From contig CM082592.2 of assembly GCA_040954595.2 (NCBI GenBank), forward strand, positions 8,494,001 to 8,558,000: a stretch of DNA of 64,000 nucleotides, written 5' to 3'. The notes under the pieces are model-generated. The model was not told the DNA's origin, made no database searches, and worked only from the letters and a program-made list of their open reading frames with translations. This document shows, piece after piece, positions 56,759 to 64,000 of the stretch. Positions within the stretch are counted from its first letter, which is position 1; every line of letters starts with the position of its first letter. Made by a program: the position numbers and the translations under genes. Origin of the DNA: Balanoglossus misakiensis. Taxonomy: Eukaryota > Hemichordata.

Positions 56759-59022
56759 CGCGATCTATAGTTGTACACGTTAATGGAATACAGACTCTCT
56801 TAACAGCACGTTTTAGTTCAATTTCATACGATTCGGAAGTAAAATCAACAAATCAGATTGCACTTAATTAAAAAAAATAGTAAACAGTAGTAGCGAGGGG
56901 AAAGCTTATTACCTCTAGAACTACTAGTATACCGTTTGTTACCAAAATTTATGTCTCGAAACATTGATTGAAAACACAGTAATCGTTAATGTGAATTATT
57001 TACATAACGTTCAACTGTTGGTCATCTCTTTTGTCAACTTACTGATTCCTGTCTCTCTGATATGATTAGATTTGATCTAATCATCTCAGTTTGTTTAAAT
57101 CATACACTCAGCACACCAAAAATCAAATCTATTCTGTGCGGTTGTTTTTGGCACAGGCGTATCTTTTTACGTGTCTCTCGGCAAATACTGTCCAGTTTAA
57201 CTAGCTTTATACAAAGCCCCATAACTTGGAATGGCGGTCATTGAATATAACTGGCAGGACACTGCAATTGTCAGAAAAAGTGCGTGTCTTTTCCCGGTCA
57301 CTGTACTGTGTTGCGAAAACAGAGAAATGTCGACATTGTCTCGCAGAAATATGCTCTATAACATACATCGGGAGGAAAATGCGGCGTTTAAACGCAACAA
57401 TTTGTGCGAAGGTTTTCAAATAATACAAATAATTCAAATATACATGGGGTTTATTAGGTCGTTTGTTACTAATAATAGAACGGTTTTCTGGCCGACGCCC
57501 AGTGCAGTGTTCGCTGCTGTACGGAATCCATTGTATATGGCTGGCTCATGCCTTTACATACACGCTCTCGCAGAGTGTTCGTTCAATCACGTTGAAATGG
57601 TGGCACCATCCTAATAAAACACCAGGATGTAAGGCCATGCAGTTGTCATGGAAAAGGGCGAAATATACACCTATCAGTCGCCGCAGTTCCTGGTCGACCC
57701 TTCGCCCTTTAACAAAAGAACCTTTACGGACATTGTTTTGATGACCCCGAGGGATCACATTATGGGTTTCCTGCGCATATCGTGGTCAGCACAAGGTCAT
57801 TCAAAAACATCTTAACACAACTGCATTGATGGCCGTTCTTGTTAAAAGCCTAAAATAAACTGGGAGGCAATGTCAATGTCAAAATGTTTCTGAACAATGA
57901 CGGTCGCCATTCTGTTAAATGAAAAGGATTTTCAATTCATGATCTCTGCACAATTCATTCCGTTGCGGGTAAAGTGGCTTTCCTCGCAAATCAAACCACA
58001 CTTCGACTCGTTTATATTAATGTGGCTACATCGATAACCTTTACCTTTTAGTACATTCAATATGCATTAGTACTCTCTAAGACGACGTGTACTGTATAGG
58101 CGCAAATTTTGCCCAAGAAATATTTGAATAGAATATCTTACATCGGGTCTAAAAGTTTAAGTTTCGTGACTGAAAGTGTAAAATCCGACAGCGACATCAG
58201 AAAACTTGTTTTAGACACATAACTGGTGCTGCAGCTGAGTCAGGTGATTCATATCACGTCATTTGATTGGATGATTTGAATATAAAATTTAAATTTCCTA
58301 TTATGATTACATTATAGTAACTATATAGTACTTTAGCTCGATAGATTCTCTCAATTATAATTTTCTAAACTCATTTCATAAAGCAAATTAAACTGTTTAT
58401 AATTACACAGAAGTGGAATATTGACGTAAACTTTCATTGAACTGTGGGTAATCCGAGTGCAAATGTATCGGCGAAAGCGATCCGCCTTGATGTAAATATA
58501 TACAGGTAACGCTAGTCGTTTAGCAAACAACTTGAAAGACGAACAGAGTGCGGGGGGTATAGGTGGCAGATGACCTTGCGGCTTGAGACACAGGCCACAT
58601 TTAGTTTGTTCAAAAGTTTAACTAACTTTGATGTTGGGTAATCGCTAAACCCGGCAACACGTTTAATGTTTGCCCCCCTTAATATGAGTCTGTGTTGACA
58701 GTAATGTCTTACTAATAAACTTCGACCTATGAACAGAAACTCGCATTAATCATTAAAATTTCGTTGTAACTTAAAAGTACTGAACTGTGACATGCAACCA
58801 ATATCTGTACCAAACCGTGTATGTGCGATATCCCCGTTTAAGTACAACAAAGGGACCGGCCGACACACACGTCTAGAATATGACACATTTTGTCGTCTGC
58901 CTACGTATGTTTGTACAGGAGATCCGCCGGCCGTCGCAGCATATAAAACCACGCCCTGTGGCCTTGTTTCGTTGCTTGTGCTATTTTCCGTTCAATATAA
59001 GTAGGTGATTCACCAACACTCG

Positions 59023-60273
59023 TTATTTTTTACTCTTCCCGAATTTGAAGTTGGCGATTCCGTTCAGAATTCCTTTGGAAGACTTTGACGGCTTTTTCGT
59101 GCTTCCGGCAGTCTCTATGACATCATCGTCCCCCATTTCAGTGTCCCAGGTTGCCGACGGCTCCGGTATAGTACTGTCCGACTCGGAAAATCTCACCGAT
59201 TTCTTTTTCGCCCGACTAAGTTCACTCTCTGAATCGTCCTCCCCACTCTCTGTGGTGTTTTCGTTGTCGTCTTTTGATTCGAGCGAGCTGTTTGTCTTTG
59301 CGGGTGAGCTGTCCTTGCTCTGGTCGGTTTTACACTTGTCCTGGCTGCGCTCTTTTCTGAGTTTGGCAGCTGACGGACTGGTGGCGTCTACACGTTGTAC
59401 CTGCTGCCCTTGTTGTAACAATTGTGGGTTGAAGGCTGCAACGACCGGCTCACCTTGGAGTTGTTCTTTGTCACTACCCTTGGCCTCCCGTGCGTTCTCA
59501 TCACTTTCGCCGCCGGCTCCGTTCTCTGGTTTCTCGTCCTTCTCTTCCTCGTCATCAGAGCCATCCCTCTTCGCCAGAGCAGAGGCAAAAGCGTGGTTGT
59601 TTTCCACGACGCTCGAACCCTGTCCGCCATTTTTCTTTGGACTTTCACCCACCCGATCGAACTCGTCTACATTGTCTATATTAAATGTAATTTTAACAGT
59701 AGAGACCGGTGGTTGGTAGCGCTTAACCGCTGTCTGGTGTTCCATTTTCCCTTGCTCGTGGGTTATATGCAAAATATTCGGTTTGTTGGTACTTTCCTTT
59801 CTAGGGTGCCTATTTTCCCAGGCCTCGGCTGCTTTCTGAAACGCTTTCACTAGATACAGGGTGAGCGATTTGGCGACCGACGATGTTTCGCACAGAAAAG
59901 CATGGCACTCCCACGGGTTTTCACCTTCCGCGTCCTCGCTTCTCATGACGAACGAGAAAACTCGAGTGTGGACCGGATCCGCCGCTCCGAACGACATCTT
60001 GTAGATGGGTATAAATCGCTCCCGGTTGGCTTCGTCTTCGACCGGGCCGACGGCGCACGTAGCTACGCCCTTGTTCGTGATTTCGATTGTGAGCCGTTCA
60101 TAGTTCTTGCCTTTGTTGAATTTGAACGCTCTGTACATAAGTTCCACTGGTTTCATGGTACATTCCAGCCCCATTTTGCCGTTGGCAGCCATCTTCCCTA
60201 GATACTGAACGTTGTACTTGGTTTCCGGGGGATTCGGCTCGAAGGCCTGGCTGCGCCTCTTCCAAAACGCCAT
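59023..60273 (-). CDS. PTB/PID-domain protein, FAM43-like (paralogue 1)
   Basis: Intronless 416-residue adaptor-like protein. A PTB (phosphotyrosine-interaction) fold spans about 15-152: YNVQYLGKM (first strand of PTB domains), LTIEITNKGV, the IPIYKMSFGAADPVHTRVFSFV core, ECHAFLC and a C-terminal helix LYLVKAFQKAAEAW. The 'CHA' strand and overall order recall FAM43A/B, but GULP/Ced-6-type PTBs are also related. The rest is low-complexity and acidic (about 239-275, and 332-350), ending in a basic tail. KKSVRFSE at 357-364 fits the PP1-docking RVxF motif. Paired in tandem with the gene at 62737-63672. Role unknown; probably peptide binding at membranes or signalling complexes. Confidence 0.8.
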   Translation of the reverse strand: MAFWKRRSQAFEPNPPETKYNVQYLGKMAANGKMGLECTMKPVELMYRAFKFNKGKNYERLTIEITNKGVATCAVGPVEDEANRERFIPIYKMSFGAADPVHTRVFSFVMRSEDAEGENPWECHAFLCETSSVAKSLTLYLVKAFQKAAEAWENRHPRKESTNKPNILHITHEQGKMEHQTAVKRYQPPVSTVKITFNIDNVDEFDRVGESPKKNGGQGSSVVENNHAFASALAKRDGSDDEEEKDEKPENGAGGESDENAREAKGSDKEQLQGEPVVAAFNPQLLQQGQQVQRVDATSPSAAKLRKERSQDKCKTDQSKDSSPAKTNSSLESKDDNENTTESGEDDSESELSRAKKKSVRFSESDSTIPEPSATWDTEMGDDDVIETAGSTKKPSKSSKGILNGIANFKFGKSKK

Positions 60274-62736
60274 GGTGTTTTGTCGAGCGTTTTGTGTACC
60301 TCTTCCTCCGTGTTTGACGTGCTACGACTGTGGACTGGGGAATTCAAATGTCCATTCAATTTCAACGTGTAAGCATAGAAAGTGGCGCATGCGTGGTCTT
60401 GCACGTGGATAATGCGTCACGTCGGCGCTGTTGTGTTGAGCTTTGTATGTGAAGACTAAAAACAGGCAATGAAAGATCAGTCCGTTGCACCCATAGTCAA
60501 TCTATAGTCTGCTCGATAAACAGCTATTCAAAGGCGACCTTAGGAGACCCGATGCATTGTCATCTGCCCTGCTGAGCGACACTCCATTACTAGTGAACTT
60601 TTCAAGTTCCGTGAACTCGGCAGAAAACGAAAACTGGCCAGCTTGCACCGTTGGCCACGGCAACCCGAGAAAATTCCCAAACACAGGTTTCCCCAACACC
60701 CCCTTGTTATGTCAAGACGTCGATCGACAAAAGCAGTCGCAGACTTGAATGAGTCAGTCAGTCAGTCGCCTCCACGTAAGATGACTCAGGCGACATCTGT
60801 GCCGTGGCACAACTATCGATTACCGAATTCGCGATCCACCTAACTATTGATCAACCTGTATGAATTGTTAATATGTGCCTATATTGCAATCATTCGAAGA
60901 GTGACAGTTTGCACCGGGAATGGGACCAAGTAATTATGCAATGAAAGTACAATGCATGGCGCGACTATAAAAGTTACACCTGTAATTCACATTTTATGCG
61001 CCATCAAGATAATTGCACTGGTTGTTCGAATAACTTCATTAATCTTGATTTGCTTTCATCGTTTGCACGTAAGGAGTTATGCTGTACTGTACAGGTCATT
61101 CTGGTGTACTGATATTGTTGAATGCAGCGCCATCATCCACGAGTTCCTCGTCATTCTCGTTCAACGTTTCCAGGCGAAGTAGCCTGAAAAAAATGAAAAC
61201 CACAAACTCCCCGAGGAAACAAAACCACCTGTTGATCACATGATGCGGTACAGTGATTTCCGATTGGCTTCAGAGCAGGACGTTTCTGACTTTTTAGCGG
61301 GTCACACCAGTCACATGTTTTCTCTGGTATACGCTACCACTGCAAACAATATATAATCTTGTTATTGTCCCACAGTGTCTGTCTCTATGTCTGTCTCTCT
61401 GTCTCCCCAATAACCACGTTCACGTTTGCGAAACCCGTATTGAACTCGACAGATTCTTTGACATCTTTTCGAAGACCCCAGTGTACGCTGACCAAGTATA
61501 CATGTACCCCTAACGTTTTTTTCTGACGCCATACACCACTCAGGTGTTACTCACCTGTCGGGTTACCGAAGAAACTGCTGATAAAAACACTTCAACTGTT
61601 TGCGTTGGCAACTTTCCCAGCGGCCCTTCAGATGGTCACAAGGGAGACTGTCGCAATAAACCCCAAACAATGCCTTTCAACCGAGTAATCTATCACACTT
61701 TTGTCTTTTTGCAGCATGTGTCATATAGCCCCCATTAAGAGCACTCTTGCTAGTCGGCCAGTGGTTGTGAATTATTGGGAGATTTGTGGAGTTTTGTAAA
61801 GAAGGGTGGTTTATTGGATGCGGATGTCCCGCACACAAGTATAGCTGTCGTCGACAGTCCGCAGTTTACCTTCCACGCCGATATCACGTGATCCGTACCG
61901 ACTTATACACCCACTCAAGACGTCTTGTTCGCCAACAACATTGGGGCCATTTACAATCTCCATCCTCGTTGCCAAGGTAACAGAGCGTGGCGCCGGCCTA
62001 TTAAACGGGATAATCTGCTCGATCATGTTGTTGGGGCTGTAACGGGACTAATTATCGACAAGCTTGTCCCTTACTAACATCTTTTATTGGCCAGGACACG
62101 TTTCAGTGTTCACTGAGATCTCTGTCAGTCAACGACATTCGGACAACCTCACTTACAACATTCGGTTGATGGCGACAGTCTTTGACAATACATTCGTGTA
62201 TATATACACGTTTCAGTAATCAGGTCAGCTCAGTTGTAATGCGTGTTGTCACATAATCAGGAACAAATTGTAACGCTGTATAATGTATAATATGGCTGGT
62301 CTCCATTTTGAGTACTATGACGATGTCTTGACGTCAACTTGAAATGATTTTACACTGTCATGATACATTTTATTAAAATCCGCATATGAGATTGTTCTTA
62401 TACTTTCAGTAAGCATGACAATTAAAAAGCGCATTTCTAATATAAAAGACGTTCAAGCAACATCGAATTGAAGACTGCAAATTGATCACTTTTGGGAAAA
62501 TTATTGATAGAAGTGTAACTCAACACATGTCCTTATAGTCATTGCTCAATCGGACAGCCAAGTGGAAAAACGAATAAGCTATGAGAATCCGGCAAGATTA
62601 TATGCGTGATACACTGAACAAAATTTTTGAAACATGTACTGAGTATCTTAAACTGAAGTACGGCTACCAACGCACTGTGACAATATAAAGTCAATGTCTG
62701 ATCTCAAAGTGTTGAGATCTCCCCTTGTTGTAAGGA
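60274..62736. other. Intergenic region between the two PTB genes
   Basis: 2.46 kb with the promoter of paralogue 1 on the left and the 3' UTR of paralogue 2 on the right. No gene, RNA or repeat is recognised. Confidence 0.5.
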
Positions 62737-63672
62737 CTATGATCTATACATTGCTTCCCGAAAAACCCGGTTATTATTACTGCCACCTCTGTACGGTTCT
62801 CCCTCCTCTTCGAAGACGTCATCCGGGTCATCCTCAAACTCTTTGTAGGGAGGCGGCGGATCAGAATACATGGACGAAGCATATCTGTGAATCACGGTCT
62901 GTATAGCGGGGTCTTTCAGTTCGCTGTCCAGATTGACCGACGGATTCAACTGGCTCGGGTTTGACAGTTCCATCTCCCTCCTCTCGAACGCCGAACAGCG
63001 GGCGTCTGTGTCGTTGGGAGGCGAACTGACGTTCACGCAACGTTCAAGCCAGTCGGCGACCCTGGCGATGGCGGCCGGACTGATACCAGCGGGCGGGGCT
63101 GTCGTCAGCGAAGTTTGCGTTCCGACGGAATTCAGACACAGTCTGCAGTGAGGGCGGCCATTGCTTCTATGACTCGGGGGTCCGTTCTCTATCTTATCCT
63201 GGATGCTTTTTCGTTTCTTGCCCCTCAGATACTCTTCGTAAGCGATTTTGAAAGCTTTCATCAGGTAGAGAATCAGAACACGGCAGATCGTCGCGTCCTT
63301 GCACACGCATGCGTGGCAGTAGAACTTCCGCCTGCCTTCGTGTTCCCGACTCTCGATGAACGAGAAAACGCGCTGATGGACGGGATCCGCGGCGCCGTAC
63401 GTCACGTCGTATATCGGGATGAACTCTTGCACGCCGTTCTTGTGACCTTTCATCGTGATCCCGCGGGTGGTGATCGTCAAAGTCAGTTTGGGCAGCGACT
63501 GCCCCTTGAGGGCGGTATACATATTGTCCACCGTGATCGAGGTGCATTCTGGGCCACTCCTCACATCCGAGGGAACGTTCCCCATGTACGAGACGGTGAA
63601 GTCAGGCTGCTGCAGGTTGACGTCGAAAGACCCGCTGCGCCGCCTGAGAGACGGCAGAAAAGATGCCATCAT
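62737..63672 (-). CDS. PTB/PID-domain protein, FAM43-like (paralogue 2)
   Basis: Intronless 311-residue protein. The PTB fold (about 22-150) parallels paralogue 1: FTVSYMGNV, LTLTITTRGI, IPIYDVTYGAADPVHQRVFSFI, FYCHACVC and LYLMKAFKIAYEEYL. The tail is different. It has a GTQTS segment at 184-188 resembling dynein-light-chain (LC8) TQT sites, and DPPPPYKEF at 271-279 with a PPxY motif that WW domains bind, next to an acidic DDPDDVFEEE. These suggest links to NEDD4-type ligases or cargo transport, which is inference. Start is ATG 63672 or the next codon. Family good; exact orthologue unknown. Confidence 0.8.
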   Translation of the reverse strand: MMASFLPSLRRRSGSFDVNLQQPDFTVSYMGNVPSDVRSGPECTSITVDNMYTALKGQSLPKLTLTITTRGITMKGHKNGVQEFIPIYDVTYGAADPVHQRVFSFIESREHEGRRKFYCHACVCKDATICRVLILYLMKAFKIAYEEYLRGKKRKSIQDKIENGPPSHRSNGRPHCRLCLNSVGTQTSLTTAPPAGISPAAIARVADWLERCVNVSSPPNDTDARCSAFERREMELSNPSQLNPSVNLDSELKDPAIQTVIHRYASSMYSDPPPPYKEFEDDPDDVFEEEGEPYRGGSNNNRVFREAMYRS

Positions 63673-64000
63673 TGCAATTCGAAGTCACTTTCACGACAGC
63701 CCAACAGCATTTGACCTGAAAGAACAAGCAAACCAATATTTACCACAAATCGATTGGTAGACATGCTGTAATGTAATGATTCCAGTTTATCTTGACAAGT
63801 ACTGCATTTGGATACCAACCAAACAATATCAGCGGAATTGGAAGTGACTGAAAAGTGGATTAACCCTCGTAACACGCGCGTATTTGCACAACACAACGTT
63901 TAGCTCATTTTTCATTCCACATTCCCTCTCATTGTCACGGAAATTCGGCCTTAGAGCTCGCTTATCCAAGAATGCCCGCACAACGCAACTCATTCGGACA
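63673..64000. other. Upstream flank of PTB paralogue 2
   Basis: 328 bases to the right edge, expected to hold the 5' UTR and promoter of the minus-strand PTB gene. No TATA box stands out; nothing else is seen. Confidence 0.4.

Larger units (their letters stand above)
51733..59022. other. Gene-poor region, right part
   Basis: About 7.3 kb with no gene that can be named. Contains a tandem pair of CREs at 56741-56758, a possible small membrane ORF at 55259-55525, and a plus-strand TATAAAA at 58942-58948. May hold enhancers of flanking genes. Confidence 0.5.

Noticed and set aside
59045-59719. Plus-strand ORF of 224 codons rich in Ser/Phe
   Set aside because: Exact antisense of the acidic, Ser-rich tail of PTB paralogue 1; its composition follows from that.
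63115-63714. Plus-strand ORF of 199 codons
   Set aside because: Antisense of PTB paralogue 2, whose own frame has a clear PTB core.

Overview
The window is nuclear DNA from an animal, most likely a marine invertebrate deuterostome such as an amphioxus or hemichordate. This rests on genes with many short introns and GT-AG sites, AT-leaning intergenic DNA with several small inverted-repeat transposons, and proteins closely collinear with human ones. Residue numbers and lengths often match human exactly, for example 4-hydroxyphenylpyruvate dioxygenase metal ligands at 183, 266 and 349 and an SPT4 of 117 residues. The species cannot be fixed from the sequence alone.

Layout, left to right. A TGF-beta-family ligand gene (minus strand, mature domain beyond the left edge) has a TATA box and a CRE. 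SPATA22 (plus, 8 coding exons, 411 aa) converges on SUPT4H1 (minus, 4 exons, 117 aa). A START-domain lipid carrier of the STARD4/5/6 group (minus, 6 exons, 205 aa) carries miniature transposons in its introns. A large orphan rhodopsin-like GPCR follows (minus, 3 exons, 1200 aa, tail of about 855 residues). Then come MUL1 (minus, 343 aa) divergent from CUTA (plus, 146 aa), and ANAPC7 (minus, 14 exons, 557 aa) divergent from PTRH2 (plus, 196 aa). PLBD2-like phospholipase B (plus, 11 exons, 544 aa) converges on PSPH (minus, 226 aa). HPD (minus, 13 exons, 391 aa) is divergent from the 5' part of a short-chain dehydrogenase gene that appears truncated. About 12 kb with no recognisable gene follows, holding a 619-bp foldback element. 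The right end has two tandem intronless PTB-domain genes of FAM43-like type (416 and 311 aa, minus).

The gene-dense centre (20.5-45.9 kb) alternates divergent pairs sharing 0.35-0.66 kb promoters with convergent pairs. Functions are mixed: meiotic recombination, transcription elongation, sterol transport, mitochondrial ubiquitination, metal tolerance, cell cycle, peptidyl-tRNA recycling, lysosomal hydrolysis, serine synthesis and tyrosine breakdown. This is ordinary eukaryotic neighbourhood, not a pathway cluster. Exon borders were worked out by hand from splice sites, reading phase and family alignment; every complete model closes in frame.

The most unusual items are the orphan GPCR (no NPxxY, no CWxP, very long tail with a cysteine cluster), two 85-bp TTAA-flanked piggyBac-like MITEs, the TTAA-flanked foldback, the truncated dehydrogenase, an HPD first coding exon consisting only of ATG, and the tandem PTB paralogues with different docking motifs. 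No clear new multi-gene system was found.
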